From Eleusine coracana subsp. coracana (Eukaryota > Streptophyta > Magnoliopsida > Poales > Poaceae), in contig CM064429.1 of assembly GCA_032690845.1 (NCBI GenBank), positions 11,874,569 through 11,938,568 on the forward strand: a stretch of DNA of 64,000 bases. The letters run 5' to 3'. This document shows, in pieces, positions 33,911 through 45,062 of the stretch (the stretch's first letter is position 1; each line of letters opens with the position of its first letter). The translations under genes and the position numbers were made by a program. The notes below the pieces were generated by a model, which saw nothing but the letters and a program-made list of their open reading frames with translations, searched no databases and had not been told where the DNA came from.

Positions 33911-35477
33911 ATGGATCGTCCCCGCTCCTCCGTCGGCCAGTTGGGCAAGAGGCTACGCCGGGGAAGCAGTTCCAGCGGCAGCAACGAGTCGAGCGGTGAC
34001 TCCTCGGCGAGGCATGGCTCCAACGCTCATGATGACATGTCGGTGGGTGGTGCATCCGCCGGCTCGGCGGCGGCGACATACGAGATCCGCGCCCACCACT
34101 CTGTTTCAGGCGCGTCCCTTCTAATAGCGCGTGCTACGAGGAGCCAAACGGCGGCAAGCCGTGGGGTCCGACATCACCACCACTGCCGGCATTCATGCCG
34201 CGCACGGTGGAGGAGGGCTTCACCCTCCTGAGCGCGGAGGAACAGCGACACTATCTCACGGTGAAAGGAAGGTTCGTCCCCAACTTCGATTTGGACAAGA
34301 CCTTCCTCACCTCGATCGGCATGTGGGAGGACTTAAGAAGGATGCTAGACAACCTCGGCTGGGTGGATTTCCACCTCCTCCCCATGGACTACAACCTCGA
34401 TGTCGTCACCGAGGTTGCCTCTACGATGAGGCTTGGCACCGTCGAAGACGGTAGCGAGGCCGTCAACTTCTGCGTCCGCGACATCAGCCACACGGTGACC
34501 ATGAAAACGACAGCTCAAGCCTTCGACTTTGACATCAATGCCGACATCGCCGACATCTTGGGACACAGGGAGTTGGACTCCTTTTGGAGGCGACTCTCAT
34601 TTGTAGAAGAAATGAATCGCGGCAACATCCGCAACCCGACCATTCAAGTCTTCCATCGGTGGTTGGCGGCACGCATAGGCGACAAGGTCGACTCCAACAA
34701 CGCCATCGTGAGTCCGTCTCATTGCAACCCCATGTCGGTGATGGTGTGGGGTTGGCTCGACAAGAGGGGCAAGGCAAGCAAGAAGTTGGCCTTCGGGGCC
34801 TATCTTCAACGCCTAGCAGCCCTCGTCTGCGATGGCGACGGACCGGGAGGGCGCAATGACAAGTGGGAGTGCGCGACAGAGATCGGCAAGAATATGACTC
34901 ATGGCAATATTGTCACGGGAAGTGTTCGCGCCGGCTTCCATGTCAGCGGCACCAACGTTAAGCTCCCGTGTGTGGAGCTAGGAGTTTTTCTCCCTCGTAA
35001 GCTGGAGGGAGGAAATTGGCTTGAGGAAGGTCTCCTGGAGGGAAGCCGAGTTCTCAAGGACTGCCGTGGGCAGGTCCGACAGCCGGACACATCTACAGTA
35101 GTCGGTGGCGAGTGGGACTCCTGGGGGTCACGTCAGGAGCACCAGCAGTACCAGTCAAGGTGGAGCGACGCATCGGGCGGTTCACAGCCCTCTGCGCCGA
35201 TCGGCGCAGGCGACGCGCCGGTCGACGCACCCTACTACAGTGCGAATATCGACTACAGGTACCAAGGGCGTGTACCAGTGGTGCCTCATGTGCCCGGTGC
35301 AAACTTTTTCGTGCCCATGCAGGGTACCTCGACAACAACATGCACTACATCGAGCGCGTGGAGGACGCCATGTCCCAATGGAGGAACAACCACGATGCGA
35401 TGGTGGAGGAGTTCGAGCGACTCAAGGCACGGTGCTATGACTTCGATCAGCCACCGACTCCACTTTCGGATGACTAG
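33911..35477 (+). pseudogene. Athila-ORF-like gene of family A
   Basis: The gene starts MDRPRSSVGQLGKRLRRGSS, shifts frame near 34110-34135, and then runs 34195 to about 35320 in one long frame (FVPNFDLDKTFLTSIGMW, IRNPTIQVFHRWLA, MSVMVWGWLDKRGKASKK). A second shift near 35320 leads to a C-terminal coiled coil (MHYIERVEDAMSQWRNN) and a stop at 35475-35477. The block IRNPTIQVFHRWLA aligns with IHNPTLQLWHSWLA of the family B2 gene, so both belong to one protein family resembling the Athila ORF-1 type (PF03078). Function unknown. The two frameshifts make this copy inactive. A TATA box and paired palindromes lie just upstream. Confidence 0.7.
35193..35229. promoter_or_regulatory. Palindrome pair inside the extra-ORF coding sequence
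   Basis: A perfect TGCGCCGATCGGCGCA at 35193-35208, followed by a 13/16 copy at 35214-35229 (offset 21), encodes SAPIGAGDAPVDA. A regulatory role here is uncertain. Confidence 0.55.
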
Positions 35478-35608
35478 AGTGCCTCGGAGTTGGCACGAGT
35501 ATCGGTTTCCCGGTTTGCATTTTCTTTTATCTTTTGCAATCTTTTTCTTTATTTGCTTATGTGTGTGTGAGCGGGTTGGCAAACCATGTATCGGGTGTGC
35601 TTACTTTC

Positions 35609-35744
35609 ATGCAAGTGTGTTAGTAGTAGTTTTATTTTCATGCAAGTGTGTTAGTAGTAGTTTTATTTTCATGCAAGTGTGTTAGCAGTAGTTTTATTTT
35701 CATGCAAGTGTGTTAGTAGTAGTTTTATTTTCAAGCAAGTGTGT
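35609..35744. repeat. 31-bp tandem array in the family A 3' region
   Basis: Four full units start at 35609, 35640, 35671 and 35702, with a partial fifth at 35733. Each begins ATGCAAGTGTGTTAG. The units are nearly identical, so the expansion is younger than the element. Confidence 0.85.
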
Positions 35745-37071
35745 GCAAAAATCATCACCATGTATTTGAGTTTCGATCTTAATATAATGGTGGCGATTAT
35801 GCTCTTTTAGGAGAATTGAATTATTTATTCTTTCTTTAAAAGTGTTGATGAAGATCAAATAGTGTTGAGCATTGAATAAAATTTTGAAATTACACTTAAT
35901 GATTATTCATCAAATATGTCTTATGTGGAGCAATTTGAGTACCCATCTGCTTCATTTATGTTGTCCAGTTTATGATGATAACTTAGTACCAATCTTTTCA
36001 AAAATAAATTTTCATGTTGTGAACTTTCGAATTTATTATTTTCAAGATCCTTACCTACCAATGCCTTATTTTGGGCAATACTCATGAACCTTTGATATGT
36101 AGATAAACATTAAATTGATGGTTGAGTTCGGTTAGGATTTAATTCTTTTTGGTATGAACTTTATTAAGATGGCAATTCTTTGTGTATCTTTTCCTAGCCT
36201 TGAAATTACTCATGCAAAAATTCAATTCCACTGAGTACAATACCATAAACCCAAAACATCTTGTTGAGTATCATTCCTTGACCACATCCTATATTTCTAG
36301 CCATATTTAATTCTTGTATAAATGTTGAAGCCAGACAAATCAAATACCAACAAATGTTGGTAAATTTGGGTTGTGAGCCGATCGGCGCACCCTGGGCCAA
36401 TCGGCGCAGCAGAGATTGGTGAAAAAAAAACTCTGCTATTTGCTAAGGGACTAGCAAAATTTTAAGTGTGGGGGGATGGTATATGACATGCTTATTCTCA
36501 AAATTCATTCTAATATAGCCATGAATCATTCCAACCATGTGCAATCTTCCAAGATCAAATTTTTGCTATGCACATGTGCTCATATCCAAAGTGTGAGTCC
36601 TTTCTTAAATTTTTCTTTATTAATTGCCATCTTGATAAGTTTCTATAATTGCAACGAAGAATAATCTCCTAGCTTTACAATATATTATTGATTTATGTTT
36701 GCAATCCTTGAATTACCTCACCTAGCTACTCATATAAGCCTTACACTAATATTATTTGATCATTATGATGTAGAATATAGGTTGAGTGATTTGAAAGATG
36801 AGTTGTTGCCTTGGATTATTTGGAAGATAGATTCTATATGTTCACAACAATCTTTTAAGTGATTTTCATGTGTGGAAAAGTTATAATTCATGAGTTGGAC
36901 ATGATCTTTTGCTTTGGGGAGAACTTTAAGCTTTATGCCCATATTTGATCTATTTTGCTGAATACCAATATGAAATACACCACAATAGAACAATGCTCAA
37001 CATTTGCTGATTTGAGATATCTTTTATGATAGAAAGAGTATGTTTTTTGATTTTTCTTTCTTGTACTTTAC
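35745..37071 (+). other. Non-coding 3' region of family A
   Basis: About 1.3 kb without a credible ORF. A palindrome pair lies at 36374-36408 (offset 19). It ends with TCGGGATGAGCAAAGGTT (37072-37089), just before the right LTR. Confidence 0.6.
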
Positions 37072-37104
37072 TCGGGATGAGCAAAGGTTTAAGTGTGGGC
37101 AAAC

Positions 37105-38712
37105 TGTTGGCACTTCCCAACTGCCCCTTTTATATGTGAATATTACCCCAATTAGAGCATAATTGATAGTAATTTAGGCCATTTACCTGTGATATTGTCT
37201 ATATATTTGTATATGCGTTGTTTTGGAGCTTTATTGTAGAAACAGGTAAAATTGGTGATTAATCCGATGAAGGAGAGGACAGGAGTCCAGAACCGACGAA
37301 AAGCACTGAAGAAGCCCAGTGCGCCGATCGGCACAGGCTATGAGCCGATCGGCGCAAGGGTGTTTTGGCCCACAGAAGTGACCGAGGCCCATTCCACATG
37401 GTTATGGAAGTTTATCTGCGTAAGACACTTGAAGATATTTTTCTAGAAGATTTACGGAACTTCAAGGAGATTTATGGAACTTTAAGATCTCAACATGCAG
37501 TACAAGACTTTATCTCGAAAGAAAAGGCCCACATGGCAGCTGTGGAAGACAGAAGAACCGACTCAGGGAAGAAATCAAAGAAGACACGGCTTGCGCCGAT
37601 CGGCGCAATCCTGCGCCGATCAGTGCAACCACCTTATTTGCTAGAAACCGAGTCCTTTATGAGTAGAACCCATATAAATACTTGTAAACCCTCGCCGCAG
37701 AGAGAGGAGGCGACAAGGGGACACCAGATTCGTGAGTTAGAGCCACCGGGGCTTGCCCCGTTAGAATAGATCTCTAGATGAGTTTCAAGAACCATTGGAG
37801 TTAAGAGTTGATCCGTCAAGGTAGGCCATCTCGACGGGGATGAATCTTACTCTATGTATCTCAAGGATGATTGAATATTTTGATGATGGTTTTGGTGATT
37901 TGTCTATCTTGATTCTATAATCATGCATGTGCTTATTCCAGTTGGTTAGTTCTAGGCTAAGTAAGTAGATATTATCTTAATCGTGGTGATTAGGATAGTA
38001 TTCAGACATTGTATTGATTATGGTTGCTTGATGATGCTAGTAGTGTGGTTTAGTGGTAACAGCACTAATCCTACGCAGCACTATTGGATAGTTGAGTAGG
38101 GTAATGTACTCGCGCGATTAAGGGTTTCCTCTCGGCAGCGATAAATCAGGAACCGCTCGGAAAGTAGGGTGGTCTTACTCATTATAGGTTTTCATTGAGT
38201 AATTACCCATTATGATGCTATTCGATTAGACTTTCTGGTTACGATCTCACTAGTAGATATCGGGCTACTCACTTAACAGCATAGGTTTAGAAGATCTGGC
38301 ACGCTTTGGCTTAGATTCACTGATGTGCCGATCGGCGCAACAACTTTGGCTTAGATTCACCACTGTGTCGATCGGCTCAATTCCTGCACCGATCGGCGCA
38401 ACCACAGATTCACTAGATCTCGCGCACTTTGATTCAGTTTCACCAGTGTGCTGATCGGCTCGACTTCTGCGCCGATCGGCGCAATGACAGATTTACTGTC
38501 TGGCTTACCTTTGCGCTGGCCAGTCTCCCCCTCATGCAACCTGACTTTGACAGTAGCCTTGACTAGATTTTTTACTGTTAACTTTGTTTAATAAACCCCT
38601 AAGGTCGTAGTGGATTCGATAAACCTTGGAATACTCAATTCAAGGGAAAAAGTGCTACAATCGTACACCGTCCTCTTGCGGTATATAAGTGGGTGCGTAG
38701 ATACGACCAACA
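37105..38712 (+). repeat. Right LTR of family A (1608 bp, complete)
   Basis: It runs from TGTTGGCACTTCC to GACCAACA. TATA box: TATAAATA (37673-37680). It contains palindrome pairs at 37320-37356, 37592-37627, 38364-38400 and 38447-38483 and a single copy at 38324-38339. Confidence 0.85.
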
Positions 38713-38785
38713 CTGGGTTGACTAGCTTCATCAATGAATGGTGTGCCGGCAAAAGTAGGCCCAGCTATTGGCTAGTCATGGTAAC

Positions 38786-39538
38786 TATAACGCCCTAGGG
38801 TCCACAACCGGCTGGGTCCGACTCACATTTTGAGTGGACCCTACAGACCCACCAACCTATTTATGCTTTTGTCCTCGCTTCGTGTAAAAGAGCTAACCCA
38901 AGGTTGGTGGTGGTGAATAACCTAAGCTTATATATTGATCCTCCACCTACTAGACTAGCAAGGTGGTACTAAATTCCCACCCTCTTATGCACACAAGTTC
39001 TCATGGGCCACTATGGGCCTAATCTCAATGGATAGGGTTGTTACAGCCCCCCCCCCCCTCCTATCAAAGGAACAACATCCTCATCGGAACACAAAGACAA
39101 CATACCCACATTGGACAAGCTACCAGGAATATTCCCCTTTTGGGCACGCTCGTGTCCAGTGCCGGCTCATACGTCATGTCATGTCCAACGCATGGGCCTA
39201 CACGTGTCACGCACCATATGTCCAGACCTCCAGGCTACCACGCGCACTGTGCTCGTGACGGTCGGCTTTCATACCAATTGTAACGCCCTAGGGTCCATAC
39301 CCGGCTGGGCCTGACTCATATTTTGAGTGGATCCCACACACCCACCAACCTATTTACGCTTTCATCCTCGCTTCGTATAAAAGGGCTAACACAAGATTGG
39401 TGGTGGTGGATAACCTAGGCTTATATGTTGATCCTCCTCCCACTAGACTAGCAAGGTGGTACTAAATTCCCACCCCCTCATGCACAAAATTTCTCATGGG
39501 CCACTATGGGCCTAATCTCAATGGGCAGGGATGTTACA
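38786..39538 (-). mobile_element. TRIM-type miniature LTR element (753 bp)
   Basis: Two 260-bp direct repeats (38786-39045 and 39279-39538) have TGTAAC...GTTACA-type ends. The flanks GTAAC and ATAAC match at four of five bases. Read on the minus strand, the right LTR is followed by TTGGTATGAAAGC, 10 of 12 bases matching the initiator-Met PBS, and the left LTR is preceded by GGAGGGGGGGGGGGGC as PPT. The 233-bp interior has no coding capacity. It would depend on another element for movement. Confidence 0.8.
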
Positions 39539-39624
39539 ATAACGATGACTCATGGTCAACATTAGACCAACCTTCGAGCAGCACGGAAGAGGCGACGAAG
39601 AGAGGAAGAGAGCAGCCTGACAGT

Positions 39625-40110
39625 CACTACCACAAAACAGCTCTACAGCGGTGTCTCTAAAAAAGTCCGTGGCAACACAACACAACATGAGCCACCGTTA
39701 AAGAGCCCTGGGGGCGAGCTGCGGAATAAACCGCCGCTATAGAACCATTTGTAGCAGCGATTGGCATTATCAACTGCCACTACAGATGGTGCATGTTTAT
39801 AGTGGCGGTTGACAATTCTCACGATCGCTATAAAGGACATTGTAGCATCGGTTAGAAATGCCAACCACCGCTATAAATTGCCTCAAGCTATAAAAGGGCT
39901 ATTCGGACAGCTACCTCCCTCACTCGAACAGTGGTGGCCCGAAAATTTGGGCAAATCACGAAAATCAAAGGGAACGGTTTTGAGTCTGTTTTTTTTTTTT
40001 TGCAGGATTTTGCTCTCTAAGGTAAGGGGTACTTGTTCCATATGTTTTTTTGTGCTCTCATTTTCAAAATCAAGTTGAATTTTGGGTTTTTAGTTTCTTA
40101 TGTTATCATC
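39625..40110 (+). mobile_element. CACTA element end, truncated
   Basis: CACTACCACAAAACAG at 39625 is followed by repeated ACCGCTATA / TATAGCGG blocks in both orientations to about 39890, typical of a CACTA subterminal region. The opposite end was not found; Tat gag sequence follows. Confidence 0.5.
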
Positions 40111-40468
40111 AAATTTTAGCAAAATTCTTGTTATTTGTATGGTTCTATTGGGTTGGAGTTGTAATTTATGGAGGCATACATCATCTATTGCCACCATAAT
40201 AAAAAAATTACAATATTAAGTCTCTTTTGTGTAAGCGGAAATGTGGATCTATTTTGGTTACAAGAAGAGAGAGATAGAGTTAGAGCAAGAGGGATATAAT
40301 TTTTTCTAATTTTTGATAAAATTTAAATAATATATCAAATAACTTGTTGTTTGTTTTATTCTACCTTGCATAATATTTCTCAATGCATGTAATTTATTTT
40401 TCAATATATATATATATATATATATTAAATGAATGTTTAGTTTTTATTTACTGCACATAATCAATTGA

Positions 40469-40948
40469 TTAATTTAAAATATTTTTAGTCTCCTTGGAAG
40501 GCAGCAATGATCTGTGGATCCGGAACATTGGGGATCTTAGTGTTCTTAGCGTAGAATCGCTTGATATACTCTGACAGATACTGGTCCGACTTCTACTTAA
40601 TCTGGGTGAGGTCGAAGTGGTTGCCCGATCGGTTGTAAGTAGCTTGAAACTTCTCAATGAACTTCTTGTTAAGATCTCCACAAGATGTTACTGATTTTTC
40701 CGAAAGAGACGTGACCCAAATTCGCGCGGCTGGCTCAAGGCAGACCTGCAAATAGTTGGCCACCACAAAGGTGTCCCCCGTGGCTGATCAAATAGCAGTG
40801 CTATAGATCTGTAACCACTCTCAAGGGTTAGCCTAGCCATCACATTACTTGATGTCGACTGGTTTGAAGCTCCTCGACCACATGTAAATGTGAAGCTCAG
40901 GCACAAAAGCTTTGATCCCATTGAACTCTTCGTCCCTAAGTGAGACCG
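40469..40948 (-). pseudogene. Tat-type gag fragment
   Basis: The minus strand, in frames broken by stops, reads FNGIKAFVPELHIYMW, then EWLQIYSTAI, DTFVVANYLQVCLEPAARIW and SDQYLSEYIKRFYAKN. This resembles the retrotransposon gag domain of Tat elements. It is cut on the right by the LTR that starts at 40949. Confidence 0.6.
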
Positions 40949-41246
40949 TGTTGGCACCAGAATTTGGACCCGGGCCCAGTTGGCAGCGGGGCAGGGTCAG
41001 AGTCGGCTGAGTTAGAGGAGTCCAACGGGCGAAGAGAATAATGCTGGCCTGGTAGGGTTTGCTTATCTTTTCTGATTTTAGTTAGATTTCATTTAGGAAT
41101 GAAACCAAGTTAGTTTATTTGTTTGAACGCCGAAGAGTCTTGACCGACTCGGGTCAAAGCCCCTTGCACAGGTTTATAAATATGTGACAGGGTCTGTACG
41201 AAAGAGTTTAACACATTCGTTCAATACAATTCGGCGCATCGCCACT
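40949..41246 (+). repeat. Tat LTR fragment
   Basis: It starts TGTTGGCACCAGAATTTGG and matches the LTR at 2278, including the TATAAATATG box near 41177. It breaks off at about 41246, where a family A-type LTR in the other orientation begins. Confidence 0.65.
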
Positions 41247-42010
41247 GTTACACACCCACTTAGATACCGCAAGAGGACGGTGTACAGTTGTAGCATATTT
41301 TCCCTTAGAGTATTCCAAGGTTTAATCAAATTCACAGACCATGGGAATTAAACAAAGCTATAAATAAAAGATCTAATTAAGCTTCTAAAGATGAGGTTGT
41401 TTAGTCGGTGGGTTGAAGGTGTGCCGATCAGCGTACAGAGTGTGCCGATCGGCACAAAGGCTATTGTGTAAGAAACATGACGATTGCAGAGCAGAATAGA
41501 GATAACATGTTTAGTGAGTAACCATATAATCAACTAGTTGAGTTCGCAACAGTAAAGCATACCTAAAAGCGTCATAAACGGAATTACATGGTATAAAGGG
41601 CCATGGGCGATGGATGAAGAGACTTTTCTGAGGGTTTCCTATCACGAGCAGTCACCGTAATCTTATATACGACATCTTTCTACATGTATTTCTATGAGCA
41701 AAGCTGATTCAATACAAGATCCTTAATACTACCCTAATCACCATGATTAAGATAGCAATCTAAGTACCTAGCCAATGTACTAAGTAAGAATTAAGCATTT
41801 GCAAGAATCGTGCCTGTTCTTAGTGCATAAACCCATGTTGGTGAAGCATAATTCTAGCATGAGGGAATGCTATACGTTTAGTAGGTTCTCCCCCAAGCAG
41901 AATGAAGGAGGCCATGGATGTGGATAAGCTTACCACGTACGGCGCATCCTAGGACAGAGAAATATGTATCATCCCTTTTGGAGATGACTACACTACCAGG
42001 GAAAGAATCC
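41247..42010 (-). repeat. Divergent family A LTR fragment
   Basis: The opening (TGTTACACACCCACTTAGATAC) aligns with the reverse complement of the family A LTR end. The block near 41725-41780 aligns with its later part (CCTAATCACCATGATTAAGAT). It carries a palindrome pair at 41420-41456, offset 21; the second, TGTGCCGATCGGCACA, is changed in both arms yet perfectly symmetric. Confidence 0.6.
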
Positions 42011-42532
42011 ATAAAATACTAGTGTGTTCAATTGGAAGATCATAAGTAGGACGGATAATATCCAAAGCCACCAGTCCACCCAATTCCCTAAACTTCAATC
42101 AAATCAAGAAGAAACTAAAGAAACCGTAGAAGAAAAGAAATGGTTGTTCGGGGATAGGTCCCGTAATTTAAGTATTAAGAAATATAAAGTGATTGACAAG
42201 AAAGAGCAGTTGGTCGATGGGGGGGGGGGTCGCCAGATTTTGGCCTCCCCCAGTCCTTTCGCATGGCGCTTCTGTGCCGAAGTGTTCGGTGGTGGCGATA
42301 GAGATGCTGAGGATAGCAGTTCAGTTCAAAACTGTTGACCCCCATATCCAAAACCATTTATCCACATGATAGATATATCTTTGATACAATACATAGTACA
42401 AGATTCATCACCATCTATTAGGCCTACCTAGATGGATCACCTCAAGAACCTATGGTTCTTGAACTACCAAGCCTATAATATTACGATCATCGACTTGGCT
42501 AGGTTAGCCAAGCTAAACCTAGCAACTAGAGA

Positions 42533-44345
42533 TGTGAAGAACCGACAAGGTGACCAGAGGGGCGGGGGGTGAATGGGAGCCAATTAAAATTCTTCTCAAG
42601 AACTTGGCCTATGTCCCAATTTACAACCCAAGCCACCCTCTAAACAAATTACCAAGGTCACACACACCAACTTGTGATGCGCTAACCCTAAAAATAATCA
42701 ACACTAGTAGAGGAATACAACAGAAACAAAGGAGAACAACCAAACTCAAACCTATAGAAGAAACTCACACAAAATAGGCAGATTTGTCAGAGTATCGGCA
42801 GTATGGATCAGGGCATAGGCAGTGCCCATTGGCAATTGAGATAGAGCATCGGCAAGCCCGATCATATCGTCGTTAGTGTCAATTGACAATAGACAGAATA
42901 CAAAATTCTCGATAAGGACATCGGCAGTGCTGATCAAAATTTTCACTCGTGCACCGGTAGTGCCAAGAAAAAGATTGGCAGTACCGATTGACCCTCTATA
43001 GAATAGAAACTACTCTCAGGATTGGGCAAGGAAATTAGCAAAATCTAAACAAACAAACTCCAAAAATCATGAAACTTGGACAGAAGTTGTCTCATGGTAG
43101 GACGTTCCTTCTCCAAGTGGAATCACACGAAAAGCTCAAGAATTCATATCAAATTCAAGGTTCTAGCAAAACGCCTAGGGTTTGAATGTTCTTGAGGAAA
43201 TCCACAAAATCAAAGGTGCTCTTGCCTAGGATTCAATCAAGCATCCATCAAGTTATGTTTAGGCATGTCCTAGCACCAAGGTCCCCCAAGAAATTCATCC
43301 CAAAACCCACTCAAAATCGAGATAAAAAAATTCCCACAAAAGTAGCTCCAAAAATAGAGAAAAAGAGAAATTCGGGATTTAGGGAGAGAGGATAAACTTG
43401 AGCAACGAATTTGAATCTTATATCATTGATTCATCCATTCAAGATACATGGGTACAGTCTAGGAAGCCATCCTCTTCCTCCCACTATTTGGAAGAGAGAA
43501 TATTGTCTCTCACACACCCATTCCTCTTCACTAAAACATGAAGACCTCTCCTATCACTTTGAATGCAACCCTAACACATGGCTAATTGGAAGAGGCACCC
43601 TCTTCCACCAGCCCTACCTCTCCTTATATAGGCCTAAGGGTTGTCCTAAAGACCACGCTACCCTTGACCTATAATTCATAGCCACCTACCACCAAGCGCA
43701 ACCTTGTCCATCTCTTTTCTCGTCGCCCGAACGCTCTCGGGCCCTTCACGTCTTTGCTTCACCGCAATGCAAGCTCCGTGATGGTGCCATGTGCACCACC
43801 AATCGCTGCCACCAATTTTGAAGCCCAAACTGGGAAACCGCCTTGCACGCTTCTCAAAGCGTGAGTTCTCGATGTCGACGCGTGCCACCTTGTCCCACGA
43901 TCTTGACGACTGGCAAGTCTCTTCTGGTCCCACTCCATTGGCCCCCCTTGTCACTTGCACTGGCATCCCGTTCGCCTTGACATGGCCAACACCATCTTCA
44001 TCACCTCTACGGTTTTGAGGCTCAACCGCGAAACCGTCCGTGCTTCTTGCCTCTCCACGTATATGGTGTGGATCACCCTTGACTTCACCCAGCCTCCCGA
44101 TCATTCAGCCCCAAGTCCCCTACTTGTGCCCGGTCCTCTCGCCGTTGACCACCATGTTGTCTCCATTGACCTACACATCATGAGACAAGCAAACACATTT
44201 TACTTCTCCTACAACTTCTCCAACATCTTCACCAACTCCGGTTAGTCATAACCATAACCCGCATTTCAACTCAAACACCAAATCAACCAATGTCAATTAC
44301 TCACCACATATTGCAAACCATGGCACATGTCAACATGGTTTCTCA
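42533..44345 (-). repeat. 3' LTR of the minus-strand Sirevirus (copia) element
   Basis: On the minus strand it begins TGAGAAACCATG directly after a PPT and contains a CCTATATAAGGAG TATA box near 43622-43634. Its last part carries the CACCCCCCGCCCCTCTGG-type tract common at Sirevirus LTR ends, with a probable end at TTCTTCACA (42533). The left limit is a judgement because the other LTR is outside the window. Confidence 0.55.
42794..42988. promoter_or_regulatory. Cluster of ATCGGCAGTGCCGAT-type palindromes in the Sirevirus LTR
   Basis: Imperfect 15-bp palindromes lie at 42794-42808, 42815-42829, 42848-42862, 42869-42883, 42920-42934, 42953-42967 and 42974-42988. Three pairs are offset by exactly 21 bp. 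Conserved palindromes in Sirevirus LTRs are known from earlier work; this sequence is a family-specific variant. Confidence 0.65.
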
Positions 44346-44362
44346 ATCTCCCCCTTGATGAG
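44346..44362 (-). other. Polypurine tract of the Sirevirus element
   Basis: On the minus strand, CATCAAGGGGGAGATTG abuts the LTR start. Confidence 0.7.
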
Positions 44363-44424
44363 TACATTGACAACACCAAATGCACAAAGACTAAGAATTT
44401 AAAATGCAAAACAGAGTAGGCTCA

Positions 44425-44606
44425 TCCATGCGGAGGGTCGCACAACTAGGTACGACAAACACCCCGAGGCTTCGAAGCACAATTTTTGGATTTAGGATTT
44501 ATATGTAACTTCTAATCCATGCGAAGGGTCGCACGACTGGATATGGCAAACACCCCGAGGCTTCGAAGCACAATTTTTCATTTCATGAACTTAACTTGCA
44601 ATTTAA
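44425..44606. repeat. 91-bp tandem duplication before the Sirevirus PPT
   Basis: Two units share ATCCATGCG, GGGTCGCAC and CACCCCGAGGCTTCGAAGCA, with starts at 44425 and 44516. They lie in the non-coding stretch between RNase H and the PPT. Confidence 0.75.
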
Positions 44607-45062
44607 AAGCAGAAAATTGAGCATGCCTTTGCGGCAAAAGGAACAAACGTTCCCACAATGTCCCATCACGAGCTAAACATTTGCAAAGCCACATTTCGCA
44701 AACACAAGGTACCAAAGCCAAGACATCCTCTAGACTAGCCTCAATACAAGTTTTGGCAAGGATAAAAGCAATTATTCACATGGTGAGCAAGATTTAGCAA
44801 GATTAGTTCATAAGGTTCACAAAAAGCCAAGTTCACCTTTAAGATTAGCAAGTTGCTCAAAAAGAGTCTATAAAAGGCCATCTAGAAAATCTAAGCATGA
44901 GAGATTGCTATCACATCCACACAACATAGCTCTGGCTCAATCATAGCATTGAGAAATGCAAGAAAGCATAAGAATCAAAGCTCATCTACAAATGAATATA
45001 TTACATATGAGATGCATTGCGAAAAGGCATATTACATAGATACAAAAGAGATCAACTCCACC

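Larger units (their letters stand above)
32196..38712 (+). mobile_element. Non-autonomous Athila-like LTR retrotransposon, family A
   Basis: Direct repeats begin TGTTGGCACTTCC at 32196 and 37105; the right one ends CCAACA at 38712. The five bases before (CAGGG) and after (CTGGG) match at four of five positions. The interior has no gag, protease, RT or integrase, only an Athila-ORF-like gene (33911-35477). A TCGGGATGAGCAAAGGTT motif precedes the right LTR, as in family B. Over the first ~190 bp the two LTRs differ at roughly 8 percent, so the insertion is old. The left LTR lost its last ~370 bp together with the PBS. It would need enzymes from a related Athila element to move. Confidence 0.75.

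Noticed and set aside
33741..34124. Other long frames overlapping the family A extra ORF (also 34584-34859 and 34535-34777)
   Set aside because: GC-rich shadow frames of the real gene; none carries a recognisable domain.
35609..35744. Regular direct repeats as a CRISPR-like array
   Set aside because: Units are contiguous with no unique spacers, and the context is a plant retrotransposon.
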